A stretch of 31,420 nucleotides of DNA from an uncultured Eubacteriales bacterium (GCA_949286775.1 CASEDW010000056.1:1-31420); one strand, 5' to 3'; counted from the stretch's first letter, positions 1 through 7,416 are shown. The notes: generated by a model from the sequence alone, not told the origin. Translations and numbers: made by a program.

Positions 1-167
1 GGATAGACAAGGGATAAAGCGGTCATCGCGTCTTCGCTGATCTGAGCCACGAAAAAGCTGTCTACTATGTTATAAAGAGAATTTACCATCATGGAGATCA
101 CCATGGGCAGCGCCATTGACAGCATCAGCGGAAGCACAGGTTTTTCTTTCATAAAAGTTTCGTTCAT
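1..167 (-). CDS. MATE family efflux transporter, N-terminal part (runs off window)
   Basis: This is the first 55 codons of a minus-strand gene whose 3' end lies beyond the left edge. Translation from the ATG at 165-167 (reverse strand) gives MNETFMKEKPVLPLMLSMAL, followed by PMVISMMVNSLYNIVDSFFV and a segment ending in SLVYP. That is the usual start of MATE (multi-antimicrobial extrusion) proteins: a short cytoplasmic tail, then TM1 with the conserved Pro and an N-x-x-Y-N-I-V-D motif. MATE proteins are Na+/H+-coupled exporters of drugs or metabolites in the cytoplasmic membrane. A ribosome site (GAGGAA, six bases or so before the ATG) supports the start. Its promoter and a terminator-like leader hairpin lie at 230-340, and it diverges from the thiamin-salvage operon. 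The substrate cannot be told. A role in vitamin or antimetabolite export is only suggested by position. Confidence 0.85.
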   Translation of the reverse strand, partial: MNETFMKEKPVLPLMLSMALPMVISMMVNSLYNIVDSFFVAQISEDAMTALSLVY

Positions 168-229
168 AACATTCCTCATTTTCTAAAGATTTTGTGAGCG
201 GCGATAAATTATCGTCCGGCGCCTGGCGC

Positions 230-263
230 AAAAAAAGCCACGCAGCCGTTAAGACTGTGTGGC
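230..263 (-). terminator. Terminator-like hairpin in the MATE leader (possible attenuator)
   Basis: Read on the minus strand, GCCACACAGTC (263 down to 253) pairs with GGCTGCGTGGC (247 down to 237) with one mismatch and a G-T wobble around a short loop. Seven U residues follow (236-230). This is the form of a Rho-independent terminator. It lies between the predicted MATE transcription start (about 305) and the MATE start codon (167), so it would act as a leader terminator. No known riboswitch class is recognised in the roughly 40 bases ahead of it. Confidence 0.6.
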
Positions 264-311
264 AAAAAGATGATCAAGTCCGGAAAAGTCCACTCAAAAT
301 TTTACGGGCTA

Positions 312-340
312 ATTATAATCAGACTTTCCGCAGCTGTCAA
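312..340 (-). promoter_or_regulatory. Sigma-A-type promoter of the MATE gene
   Basis: On the minus strand a perfect -35 box TTGACA (340-335) is followed after 17 bases by a perfect -10 box TATAAT (317-312). Transcription would start near 305 and read through the hairpin at 230-263 into the MATE gene. Confidence 0.75.
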
Positions 341-350
341 GAAAATAAAA

Positions 351-407
351 ACTTCAATTTAGTTTTATATAAAAACTTCAATTTGGTTTTAATACAAAAT
401 TTCAATT
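351..407. repeat. Three direct repeats at exact 24-bp period between divergent promoters
   Basis: The unit ACTTCAATTTAGTTTTA begins at 351 and recurs as ACTTCAATTTGGTTTTA at 375. A shorter third copy, ATTTCAATT, begins at 399. The starts are exactly 24 bases apart. The array sits just upstream of the MATE -35 box (335-340) and its third copy runs into the -35 box of the riboswitch promoter (406-411). This suggests an operator array able to affect both promoters. The binding protein is not identifiable. Confidence 0.6.
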
Positions 408-434
408 GACTATTATATGGCATGGGCATATAAT
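406..434 (+). promoter_or_regulatory. Sigma-A-type promoter of the thiamin-salvage operon
   Basis: A -35 box TTGACT (406-411) and a perfect -10 box TATAAT (429-434) are separated by 17 bases. Transcription would begin near 441, just before the TPP riboswitch. Confidence 0.75.
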
Positions 435-441
435 CCCTATA

Positions 442-528
442 AAAAGGGGAGCTTACATATGGTAGGCTGAGAGTCGGAGCGCCGAGACCCATGACCTGAT
501 TTGGATAATGCCAACGTAGGAAAATACG
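442..528 (+). ncRNA. TPP (thiamin pyrophosphate) riboswitch, THI element
   Basis: The conserved THI-box core is visible: GGGGAGC at 447-453, GGCTGAGA at 465-472, a small P3 hairpin (CGG/CCG), ACCC at 487-490, and GACCTGATTTGGATAATGCC (493-512) followed by AACGTAGGA. TPP binds this aptamer. It is followed by an intrinsic terminator at 545-574, so binding should switch the downstream operon off by transcription termination. The segment 488-498 can pair with 544-554 (10 of 11 positions), giving a ready antiterminator when ligand is absent. The outer P1 limits are approximate. Confidence 0.95.
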
Positions 529-544
529 AAAATGACAAGAACGC

Positions 545-574
545 AGGTGATGGGAGTATCCGTCACCTTTTTTT
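545..574 (+). terminator. Riboswitch-controlled intrinsic terminator
   Basis: AGGTGATGG (545-553) pairs with CCGTCACCT (560-568) through nine pairs including one T-G wobble. The loop is GAGTAT, and T residues run from 568 to 574. It is the expression platform of the TPP riboswitch. No gene lies between it and the riboswitch. Confidence 0.85.
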
Positions 575-645
575 ATTAACAGCGGTCTATTAGGAGCACC
601 ATCTTAGGCCGCAATATAAAAACCAATGCGAGGAGGTATCGAGTT

Positions 646-732
646 ATGATGCTAAAAAAAGAAGCATTGGCGATCACCCGGTCATGCGGTGAAGGCGCTT
701 TTATTTTTGGAAAGAGAGGTATGGGTTTATGA
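646..732 (+). CDS. Possible 28-residue leader peptide overlapping tenA start
   Basis: A very good ribosome site (AGGAGG, 631-636) lies nine bases before an ATG-ATG pair (646-651). The frame runs 28 codons, beginning MMLKKEALAITRSCGEGAFI, and ends with TGA at 730-732, overlapping the tenA start ATG (729-731) in an ATGA junction. This arrangement would couple its translation to tenA. The ribosome site and start lie inside the loop of a perfect 7-bp inverted repeat, CCAATGC (623-629) and GCATTGG (664-670). I do not recognise the peptide. It could also be a remnant of a lost gene or an untranslated stretch. The perfect ribosome site is the main argument for translation. Confidence 0.4.
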   Translation: MMLKKEALAITRSCGEGAFIFGKRGMGL

Positions 733-1397
733 ATTACACTGTCTCTGACAAAATTTTAAGCGGTAGCAGCAGGATCTGGGATGAGTTTTATACTCATCCT
801 TTTGTTTTGGGGATTGCCGATGGAACATTATCAGAGGAAAAGTTTAAATATTTTATGAAACAGGATTATATGTATCTGTTTGAATACGCTAAGGTATTTT
901 CCATAGGCGCGTCAAAAGCGTATGACACTGAGATGCAGAAAGTATTTTCAGGATATGTATCCGCGATATTGAATAACGAAATGGAAATACACAGAGGATA
1001 TATGAAACGCCTCGGTATAGAGATGGACGAGGTTGAAAAAGAATATATCGCTCAGGACAATTTAAGTTATACGAGCTTCATGCTGAGGGTGGCTTACGAG
1101 ATGGGACCGGCCGAAATATGCGCCGCTATTCTTCCATGCGCCGTGAGCTATGAAATGATTGCCCGCAGAATGATCGAGAATAATCCTGAGTGTGTAAATC
1201 ATCCGTTTTACGGAGAGTGGATAAGGGGATACGCTGCTAAAGAGTATCACGATGATAATGAAGAATTGAAAATGATCACTGAAGAGGCAGCAAGAGGTTT
1301 AGGGGAAGAACACATAGAAAAGCTTGTTGAGATAGGAAGACGAAGCAGCATATATGAGAGAAACTTTTGGGACATGTCCTGGGAGATGCGAAAATAA
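729..1397 (+). CDS. tenA: TenA family aminopyrimidine aminohydrolase (thiaminase II)
   Basis: TenA hydrolyses 4-amino-5-aminomethyl-2-methylpyrimidine to HMP plus ammonia in the cytoplasm, recovering the pyrimidine half of degraded thiamin. The 222-residue length is usual for the family. Family residues seen are Asp46 in FMKQDY, the nucleophile Cys137 in AAILPC (Cys135 of Bacillus TenA) and Glu210 near the C-terminus in YERNFWDM. It is therefore the Cys-type TenA, not the TenA_E subfamily. A GAGAGG ribosome site lies eight bases before the ATG, and the start overlaps the stop of a possible 28-residue leader ORF. It is the first sizeable gene behind the TPP riboswitch. Transporter genes and an M20 deformylase candidate follow, matching the known formyl-aminopyrimidine salvage route. 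Confidence 0.93.
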   Translation: MNYTVSDKILSGSSRIWDEFYTHPFVLGIADGTLSEEKFKYFMKQDYMYLFEYAKVFSIGASKAYDTEMQKVFSGYVSAILNNEMEIHRGYMKRLGIEMDEVEKEYIAQDNLSYTSFMLRVAYEMGPAEICAAILPCAVSYEMIARRMIENNPECVNHPFYGEWIRGYAAKEYHDDNEELKMITEEAARGLGEEHIEKLVEIGRRSSIYERNFWDMSWEMRK

Positions 1398-1399
1398 TT

Positions 1400-2152
1400 A
1401 TGTTGAAATTTGAAAATATAACTTTTACTTATAAAGGCGAAGAAAATCCTGTTTTAAAAAATCTGTCTTTTTGCGTGGAGGATAAAAGCTTTGTAAGCAT
1501 AATAGGAGCGAGCGGAAGCGGCAAGACAACTATATTCAGGCTGCTCAATTCGCTTGAAAAACCCGACAGCGGAAATATCAGCATAGACGGAAAAAATATA
1601 GAGAATCTAAAGAATTATGCAAGCTATATGCCGCAGCAGGATCTTTTGTTTCCATGGAGGACAGTAGAAAAAAATGTGATGCTTCCAATGCAGATACAGA
1701 AAAAAACGAAACAGGAGCAGGTCAGGATCGCAGGTGAAATTCTTGAAAAAGTAGGGTTATATGAATATTCAAAAAAGTATCCGAGGGAGCTTTCAGGCGG
1801 AATGCGCCAGAGAGTGAGTTTTGCCAGAACCCTTTGTCAGGGCGCGGATATCATGCTTCTTGACGAGCCTTTCAGCGCGCTGGACTCGATTACGAGAATA
1901 AATCTCCGGGAATGGCTACGTGAACAGTGGGAAAATCTGGACAGAACGATTTTGTTTATAACGCATGATGTGGAAGAAGCAATATATCTGTCTGAGAAGA
2001 TACTCGTTCTTACCGGAAATCCCGTAGACGATATAATCGAGATTAAAGTTCCGCTGCCGAAAAAAAGAGACAGAAACATGCTCGAAGAGCCTGACATCAG
2101 GGATTTAAAAGAAAAGCTTATAGAACTTTTACGAAGCGAGGCAAAAGAATGA
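1400..2152 (+). CDS. thiZ: ABC transporter ATPase of the thiamin-precursor (ThiXYZ) system
   Basis: This is the ATPase that powers uptake of a thiamin pyrimidine precursor. With the ATG at 1400 it has 250 residues beginning MLKFENITFTY. Motifs in order are Walker A GASGSGKT (36-43), Q-loop near 79-80, signature LSGGMRQR (131-138), Walker B IMLLDEP (151-157) and the H-loop ITHD (His189). It belongs to the nitrate/taurine/sulfonate (SsuB/TauB) ATPase family used by NMT1-type importers. I prefer 1400, two bases after the tenA stop, because the family normally begins at this residue. An in-frame ATG at 1367 would overlap tenA and add 11 residues. The stop overlaps the permease start by four bases, so translation is probably coupled. 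Confidence 0.92.
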   Translation: MLKFENITFTYKGEENPVLKNLSFCVEDKSFVSIIGASGSGKTTIFRLLNSLEKPDSGNISIDGKNIENLKNYASYMPQQDLLFPWRTVEKNVMLPMQIQKKTKQEQVRIAGEILEKVGLYEYSKKYPRELSGGMRQRVSFARTLCQGADIMLLDEPFSALDSITRINLREWLREQWENLDRTILFITHDVEEAIYLSEKILVLTGNPVDDIIEIKVPLPKKRDRNMLEEPDIRDLKEKLIELLRSEAKE

Positions 2153-2901
2153 GTCCGAAAAAAAAGAGAGCCATAGGCGTTTTGTTTCTGGTTTTTCTCA
2201 TTGTATTGTGGCAGATAATTTCCCTTATCATAGGAAAAAGTTATCTTCTTCCGGGTCCGGTGGACGTGGTGGAGAACATATGGGAAAACAGAATTGAAAT
2301 TTTCACGGTACATCTTCCGGCTACGCTTCAGGTAGTGGTGTCAGGAGGAATCATCTCAGTTGTTTTGGGATTTTTCCTTGCCATGATCATGGATATGGAC
2401 AGAAGAGTGGAAAAGGCGCTGTATCCTGTTCTGACTGCCACCCAGACAATACCGGTCATGTGTATCGCGCCTGTATTTGTACTCTGGTTCGGATATACGG
2501 TGACGATGAGGATTATCGTGGTTGTTCTGCTGAATTTCTTTTCCGTGGCTGTAAATGTATTTGACGGTCTGAAATCGACAAATACGGGAAGGACAGAACT
2601 TATGCTGACATACGGCGCGTCGCGCCTTCAGCGCTTTTTTTTGCTGAGGCTACCGACAGCTTTGCCCTATCTTTTTACGGCATTAAAAGTAGTCGTTCCG
2701 TGGAGCTTTGTAGGAGCTGCGGTATCCGAGTGGCTCGGGGCTCCGTCAGGACTTGGCATATACAGCAGAAACTGTATGGCGCAGTTTGACGCCGCGGGAC
2801 TTCTGGCTCCTCTGGCGGTGCTTACAGTATTGGCGCTGATATTAAACGGCGTTATATATCTTGCCGAGAAAAAGATTATAACGTGGAAAGGCGAAGTGTG
2901 A
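2149..2901 (+). CDS. thiX: ABC transporter permease, ThiX type (copy 1)
   Basis: This integral membrane subunit has 250 residues, about six hydrophobic segments and a typical BPD_transp_1 layout. An EAA-loop-like segment (TYGASRLQRFFLLRLPTALP, near residues 154-173) would contact the ATPase. The family is the SsuC/TauC/ThiX branch. The protein starts inside the last codons of thiZ (ATGA overlap). A second permease of the same family lies at 5237-5995, on the other side of the hydrolase and binding-protein genes, so the transporter may use a heterodimeric membrane pair. It is expected to be off when TPP is high, through the upstream riboswitch. The substrate assignment rests on the operon. Confidence 0.88.
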   Translation: MSPKKKRAIGVLFLVFLIVLWQIISLIIGKSYLLPGPVDVVENIWENRIEIFTVHLPATLQVVVSGGIISVVLGFFLAMIMDMDRRVEKALYPVLTATQTIPVMCIAPVFVLWFGYTVTMRIIVVVLLNFFSVAVNVFDGLKSTNTGRTELMLTYGASRLQRFFLLRLPTALPYLFTALKVVVPWSFVGAAVSEWLGAPSGLGIYSRNCMAQFDAAGLLAPLAVLTVLALILNGVIYLAEKKIITWKGEV

Positions 2902-2949
2902 CTTTAAAAGCCGTATAGTGACGGATATGATACGTCAGAAAGAGAAAAT

Positions 2950-4182
2950 ATGAATACAAACAAAGAAATCAATATTGAAGAAATAATAAGCAGGATAAAA
3001 GACAAAGCGGGAGAGTACCTTGACGATCAGGTGGAGCTCTTAAGAAATTTTGCGTCCTTTGACAGCGAGACACATTATATAGAGGGAAACAGAAAGGCTG
3101 TCGAGACGGCGAAAAAATACTTATCAGCTTTGGGAGCTGAATTTGAAGAGATTACATATGAAAACGCGGGAACGCATCTTCTCGCGAGGATAAAACCTGA
3201 AAATCCAAAGGGCAGGATCATTTTGAACGCTCATCTTGATACGGTATTTCCGGTCGGATTTGCTAAAGATCATCAGCCTTATATAGAAGGCGACTGGCTG
3301 CACGGACTTGGAGTTATCGACTGTAAAGGAGGCGTGGCCGTAAGCTGCTACGCGCTGTTGATACTGAAAGAGCTCGGACTTCTTCCCGATCTTCAGATAG
3401 ATATCCTCTATACATGCGATGAGGAACAGGGCTCGATGACCGGTCAGAAAGTATTTGAGAAGATCGCTCCGGGAGCTGACGCTGTTTTTATATTTGAGCC
3501 CGGCGATTATAAGGAAAACAAGCCGATTCCGATACTTACGAGCCGACAGGGCGTTATCCTCGGAAATCTTGACATCAAAGGCGTGGAGGCTCATGCGGGA
3601 TGCGATTATTCAAAAGGACACAGCGCCAACAGGGAGTTGGCATATAAGATACTTGAACTCTACAGCTTTAATGACGATAAAAAGGGAATATATTACAACG
3701 CGGCTCCTGTTAGCGGCGGACGTCCCAACGGAGTAGTATCGGGAAGCGCCAACATGCAGTTCTGCGTTGCGGGAATTCCCGACTGGGAATCGTATCATGA
3801 ATGCGAAAAAAAGCTGGATACATTGGGAGATCATGTAAATGACCCTGCTATAAGCCTTGAACTTTCATACAGGATGCTGTTTCCGCCTCAGATTTATCTT
3901 GAGGAAACGGGACGCATATATAAAGTCATCGAAAAGGCGGCGCGGCTTCTTGATGTAGAAGTTGAAGAGGCAGGCGTAAATCCTAACGGAGAGGACATAT
4001 TTCCGGCGACAGACGCGAATTATTTCGCGAGTTACGGAGTGCCCGCACTGGACGGATTTGGAGTTATGGGACTTGGAATGCATACTACGGAAGAAAAGGT
4101 ATATATACCGTCGATCAGAACAAAAACAGAGTTATTCGCGTCTGCTCTTTATCTTTTGGGACACGGATTAAATGAAAAGTAA
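2950..4182 (+). CDS. M20 family metallohydrolase, candidate formyl-aminopyrimidine deformylase (YlmB-like)
   Basis: The 410-residue protein has the M20/ArgE/DapE metal-site pattern: His95 and Asp97 in AHLDTVFP, Asp124 in GVIDCKGG, Glu158-Glu159 in CDEE, Glu183 in IFEPGD and His378 in GLGMHTTEE. His215 in GVEAHAG marks the dimerisation lid. M20 enzymes use two zinc ions to cleave amide bonds. In Bacillus halodurans the related YlmB removes the formyl group from N-formyl-4-amino-5-aminomethyl-2-methylpyrimidine. Here the gene lies between the transporter genes of a TPP-controlled operon that also holds tenA, so the same step is the natural inference. The ribosome site is weak (AGAAAGAG). Other amidohydrolase activities are possible on sequence alone. 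Confidence 0.82.
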   Translation: MNTNKEINIEEIISRIKDKAGEYLDDQVELLRNFASFDSETHYIEGNRKAVETAKKYLSALGAEFEEITYENAGTHLLARIKPENPKGRIILNAHLDTVFPVGFAKDHQPYIEGDWLHGLGVIDCKGGVAVSCYALLILKELGLLPDLQIDILYTCDEEQGSMTGQKVFEKIAPGADAVFIFEPGDYKENKPIPILTSRQGVILGNLDIKGVEAHAGCDYSKGHSANRELAYKILELYSFNDDKKGIYYNAAPVSGGRPNGVVSGSANMQFCVAGIPDWESYHECEKKLDTLGDHVNDPAISLELSYRMLFPPQIYLEETGRIYKVIEKAARLLDVEVEEAGVNPNGEDIFPATDANYFASYGVPALDGFGVMGLGMHTTEEKVYIPSIRTKTELFASALYLLGHGLNEK

Positions 4183-4201
4183 AGGAAAAAAAGAGGTAAA
4201 A

Positions 4202-5230
4202 ATGAAGATCAGAAAAACAGCAGCTATTTTATGCGCGGCAGTTATCGCGGCGGGATTGTCAGCATGCGAAACATCGGATGGTACAAAGGAAGGTTCTACA
4301 GAGGGAGGATTAAAAGCGATAGACGTTGTTCTTGACTGGTATCCGAACGCTATTCATACTTTTTTATATGAAGCCATAGACAGAGGATATTTTGAAGAGG
4401 AAGGACTTACAGTAAATCTTATAACTCCGGCCGACAGCGTAGACGCGATATCCTTTGTCGCGAACGGAAAAGCCGAAATAGGACTTACATATCCTGTAGA
4501 GACTATATACGCGGTTGAAAACGGAATGCCTGTCCGGGCGATAGCGGCGGTGTCGCAAAAGCCCCTTGACTGTCTGTGTACCCTTGCTGATTCAGGAATC
4601 ACATTTGATATGTCCACATTAAAAGGAAAAAAGATCGGATATTCAGGTACAGCTGTGGCGGAGGCGACTGTCCGCACGATTACGAGAAACGCGGGACTTA
4701 AAGACGAGGATTACGAACTGATCGACGTCGGCTTTGACCTCGTATCAAGCCTTACGACTAAAAGCGTGGATTTAGTGGCCGGAACATTTATTAACGATGA
4801 AGTCGTTACGATGAGAAACAACGGATATGATGTGACAGTTTACTCGGAGCAGGACTATGGAGTTCCGGAATTATACGGACTCGTGATGGATGTAAATACA
4901 GACGCTTACAATGAAGATCCTGAGATGTATGAGGCTTTCTTAAGAGCCTGCCAAAAGGGATTTGAAGATATGGCCTCAGGCGAAGACGAGGCTATGAGAG
5001 TTGTCATGGAAGAGATGAACAGCGCCGACAACCCTCTTGACGAAGAACAGCAGAGGGAAAGCTACAATATTCTCATGGACTGTATGGAGACTGACGACGC
5101 CGAGTTTCTCTCGATGAGTGAAGAAACCTGGAACGATATAATAAAATGGATGAAAGATTCGAATCTCATCACAGGATCGTATACAGCCGAGAATGTGGCC
5201 GAATTTATTAATCTTACAGCAGGTGAATAA
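4202..5230 (+). CDS. thiY: Thiamin-precursor-binding lipoprotein, ThiY (NMT1/THI5-like)
   Basis: From the ATG at 4202 (AGAGG a few bases upstream) the 342-residue product starts with a lipoprotein signal peptide. A basic MKIRK is followed by a hydrophobic stretch and the lipobox LSAC, with Cys22 as the lipidated residue. The mature part has the NMT1/THI5-like fold, opening with VVLDWYPNAIHTFLYEAIDR, which closely resembles ThiY proteins that bind formyl-aminopyrimidine outside the membrane. An upstream in-frame ATG at 4172 would overlap the M20 gene and spoil the signal peptide, so I reject it. The protein should deliver ligand to the ThiX permeases. It lies between the deformylase candidate and the second permease. 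Confidence 0.9.
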   Translation: MKIRKTAAILCAAVIAAGLSACETSDGTKEGSTEGGLKAIDVVLDWYPNAIHTFLYEAIDRGYFEEEGLTVNLITPADSVDAISFVANGKAEIGLTYPVETIYAVENGMPVRAIAAVSQKPLDCLCTLADSGITFDMSTLKGKKIGYSGTAVAEATVRTITRNAGLKDEDYELIDVGFDLVSSLTTKSVDLVAGTFINDEVVTMRNNGYDVTVYSEQDYGVPELYGLVMDVNTDAYNEDPEMYEAFLRACQKGFEDMASGEDEAMRVVMEEMNSADNPLDEEQQRESYNILMDCMETDDAEFLSMSEETWNDIIKWMKDSNLITGSYTAENVAEFINLTAGE

Positions 5231-5236
5231 AGTATA

Positions 5237-5995
5237 ATGAAAAAAACAAGTGTCGCTGAAAGGATGCCTTCCGTTATTTTAGTGGCTGCGATTTTTGCCG
5301 CATGGCAGATTGCCGCGATGATAATAAATATGCAGCATATACTTCCGTCGCCTGCGGACATAATCTTAAAGATATGGGAGCTTAAGGAAAGTCTGTTTCT
5401 GCATCATCTTCCGTCAACTTTAATAACGATTTTTTCGGGATGGGGACTTTCGATAGTCACAGGTGTTCTATTGGCGTGTTTGATGCGGTTTTCAGCAATT
5501 GCGGAAGCATGTCTTAAGCCGCTTCTTATAATAACCCAGACTGTGCCAGTCATATGTATAAGTCCGCTGTTTGTAGTATGGTTTGGGTATACGATAGGCG
5601 CACGTCTCATAGCGGTGGTTTTGAGCACTTTTTTTGTAATAACGTTAAATACATACGACGGATTCTTAAGCGCCGACATAAAGAAAAAAGAGTGGATGAA
5701 GACATGCGGAGCAAACGCAAGGCAGATATTCTTTTATCTGGAAGTGCCGAGCGCGCTGCCAAAGTTTGTGACGGCTCTTAAGATGACGCTGCCGTGGGCT
5801 GTAATAGACGCCGCCGTCGCTGAGTGGCTTGGAGCGACTGAAGGCCTTGGTTATTTCAGCAAACGAATGATAGGAAAGATGGACGGGGCGGCGGTATTCG
5901 CGCCTGTCGTGATTTTATGCGTGATAGCTCTTATATGTATGGCTGTCTTAAAACATTTGGACAAAAAATATATCAGATACAGAAGCGAAGTCTGA
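5237..5995 (+). CDS. thiX: ABC transporter permease, ThiX type (copy 2)
   Basis: This 252-residue membrane protein of the same SsuC/TauC/ThiX family has about six hydrophobic segments and an EAA-type loop (TCGANARQIFFYLEVPSALP, near 153-172). It starts six bases after the thiY stop. It is clearly a paralogue of the permease at 2149-2901. Shared patterns include ILP or LLPGP near residue 35, TQT(V/I)PV, FVVWFGYT and AVAEWLGA, but the sequences differ throughout, so the copies are old or were acquired separately. With only one ATPase gene present, the two permeases may form a heterodimer over a ThiZ dimer, or they may serve different binding proteins. Confidence 0.87.
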   Translation: MKKTSVAERMPSVILVAAIFAAWQIAAMIINMQHILPSPADIILKIWELKESLFLHHLPSTLITIFSGWGLSIVTGVLLACLMRFSAIAEACLKPLLIITQTVPVICISPLFVVWFGYTIGARLIAVVLSTFFVITLNTYDGFLSADIKKKEWMKTCGANARQIFFYLEVPSALPKFVTALKMTLPWAVIDAAVAEWLGATEGLGYFSKRMIGKMDGAAVFAPVVILCVIALICMAVLKHLDKKYIRYRSEV

Positions 5996-6008
5996 AAGGA
6001 GGCTGAAA

Positions 6009-6806
6009 ATGAAAACAGCGTTGACTATAGCCGGAAGCGATTCGAGCGGCGGAGCCGGAATCCAGGCTGATATAAAAACCATGATAATGAACGGAGTATT
6101 CGCCACCAGCGCGATAACGGCTTTGACGGCTCAAAACACGCTGGGAGTGACAGACATAATGGAGGTGACTCCTGATTTTTTAAGAAAAGAGCTCGACGCC
6201 GTATTTACCGACATATTTCCGGACGCGGTAAAAATAGGAATGGTTTCGTCGGCAGCGCTTATAGAAGTTATAGCCGATGAACTTATAAAATATAACGCGA
6301 AAAATATCGTCGTGGATCCCGTTATGGTGGCGACTTCAGGCTCGGCTCTTATGAGGGACGGCACTGTAGATACGCTTTCGAAAAGACTGCTGCCGATTGC
6401 TGATCTTGCCACGCCTAATATACCGGAGGCGGAGATATTATCAGATATGAAGATCAATAGCAGGGAAGATATGGAAAAGGCAGCGAAAATAATATTTGAA
6501 AGATATAATTGCAGTGTGCTTCTTAAGGGAGGACATGATTTAAATGACGCGAACGATCTGCTCTATACTGAAAATAAAATCAGATGGTTTGAAGGCAAAA
6601 GAATAGATAATCCTAATACCCATGGAACAGGATGTACTCTTTCAAGCGCCATAGCGTCGAATCTGGCCAAAGGATATAATCTGGAAGAATCGGTGAAAAA
6701 AGCAAAAGATTATATTTCAGGAGCCCTTTCGGCGATGCTTGATCTGGGTAAGGGTTCGGGGCCTATGAATCACGCGTTTTGTCTTTCAGGCGAATTTACA
6801 AAATAA
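6009..6806 (+). CDS. thiD: Hydroxymethylpyrimidine/phosphomethylpyrimidine kinase
   Basis: ThiD phosphorylates HMP to HMP-P and then HMP-PP, the pyrimidine donor for thiamin phosphate synthesis. The 265-residue protein has the ribokinase-fold signature: AGSDSSGGAGIQADIKT (8-24) for HMP binding, VDPVMVATSG (102-111), KGG (173-175) and the anion-hole motif NTHGTGC (203-209) with catalytic Cys209. AAAGGAGG lies seven bases before the ATG. It is the last gene of the riboswitch operon and turns the HMP made by TenA into a usable precursor. A hairpin at 6824-6850 closes the operon. No thiE, thiM or thiC is in the window, so the thiazole and coupling steps must be encoded elsewhere. Confidence 0.95.
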   Translation: MKTALTIAGSDSSGGAGIQADIKTMIMNGVFATSAITALTAQNTLGVTDIMEVTPDFLRKELDAVFTDIFPDAVKIGMVSSAALIEVIADELIKYNAKNIVVDPVMVATSGSALMRDGTVDTLSKRLLPIADLATPNIPEAEILSDMKINSREDMEKAAKIIFERYNCSVLLKGGHDLNDANDLLYTENKIRWFEGKRIDNPNTHGTGCTLSSAIASNLAKGYNLEESVKKAKDYISGALSAMLDLGKGSGPMNHAFCLSGEFTK

Positions 6807-6823
6807 ATATAAAAAAATTATGC

Positions 6824-6855
6824 AAACTGACTGTATTTTACGGTCAGTTTGTTTT
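6824..6855 (+). terminator. Intrinsic terminator-like hairpin after thiD
   Basis: AAACTGACTGTA (6824-6835) pairs with TACGGTCAGTTT (6839-6850) through twelve pairs, including one T-G wobble, around a TTT loop. A broken T tract (TTTGTTTTAT) follows, and an A-rich stretch precedes it, so it may work on both strands. It should reduce read-through from the thi operon into the ECF gene. Confidence 0.7.
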
Positions 6856-6891
6856 ATACTGTGCTCAGAATTAAAAAGGAGCGTGAATATC

Positions 6892-7416
6892 ATGAAAGAT
6901 ACAGGAATCGCAAAGAAAATAACAATTTACGCACTGTCAATCGCGCTTGTTTGTATTAGCACAACGGTTATACAGATACCGATACCGCTTGGATATATGC
7001 ACCTCGGAAATACTATGATCCTGGCGACGGCGTTTTTATTCGGCCCGGGAGTCGGTTTCTGCGCCGGCGGATTTGGCTCTATGATCGCTGATCTGATCAC
7101 CGGATACGCGTATTGGAGCTTGCCTACGCTGATCATAAAGGGTATTATGGGCTTTGCCATAGGAGCAGTGGCTTATAAGATGAACAGTTCTCATAAGGTG
7201 TTTACGGTTAAGACCTTCGCGGGAACCATTCTTGGAATAGTTATAATGATAGCCGGATATTTCATTGCCGGAAGCATAATATACGGAAGCATTTATACAG
7301 GAGCGCTTCAGATTCCGGGTCTTACGACAGAAGGCGTAATCGGAATAGTTCTGTTTTATGTTTTATGTACGGCGCTTGAAAAGGCAGGATTTTCAAAATT
7401 GCTGAAAAGGATATAA
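6892..7416 (+). CDS. ECF transporter S component, probable vitamin B6 or HMP uptake
   Basis: The 174-residue very hydrophobic protein (about five to six membrane segments) begins MKDTGIAKKITIYALSIALV. It contains the alanine- and glycine-rich ECF S-component pattern, for example GYMHLGNTMILATAFLFGPG and GGFGSMIADLITGYAYW. S components capture a vitamin and dock on a shared EcfA-A'-T energising module, which is not in this window. The start at 6892 has AAGGAG about ten bases ahead. A start at 6820 would run through the terminator stem and is unlikely. The next gene, ten bases downstream, is a pyridoxal-type kinase, which favours pyridoxine uptake (PdxU-like). Nearness to thi genes keeps HMP uptake (HmpT-like) open. 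Confidence 0.82.
   Translation: MKDTGIAKKITIYALSIALVCISTTVIQIPIPLGYMHLGNTMILATAFLFGPGVGFCAGGFGSMIADLITGYAYWSLPTLIIKGIMGFAIGAVAYKMNSSHKVFTVKTFAGTILGIVIMIAGYFIAGSIIYGSIYTGALQIPGLTTEGVIGIVLFYVLCTALEKAGFSKLLKRI

Noticed and set aside
194..409. Open frame of 71 codons across the MATE-thi intergenic region
   Set aside because: It runs through the MATE promoter, the leader hairpin and the repeat array, has no ribosome site and a composition set by the repeats.
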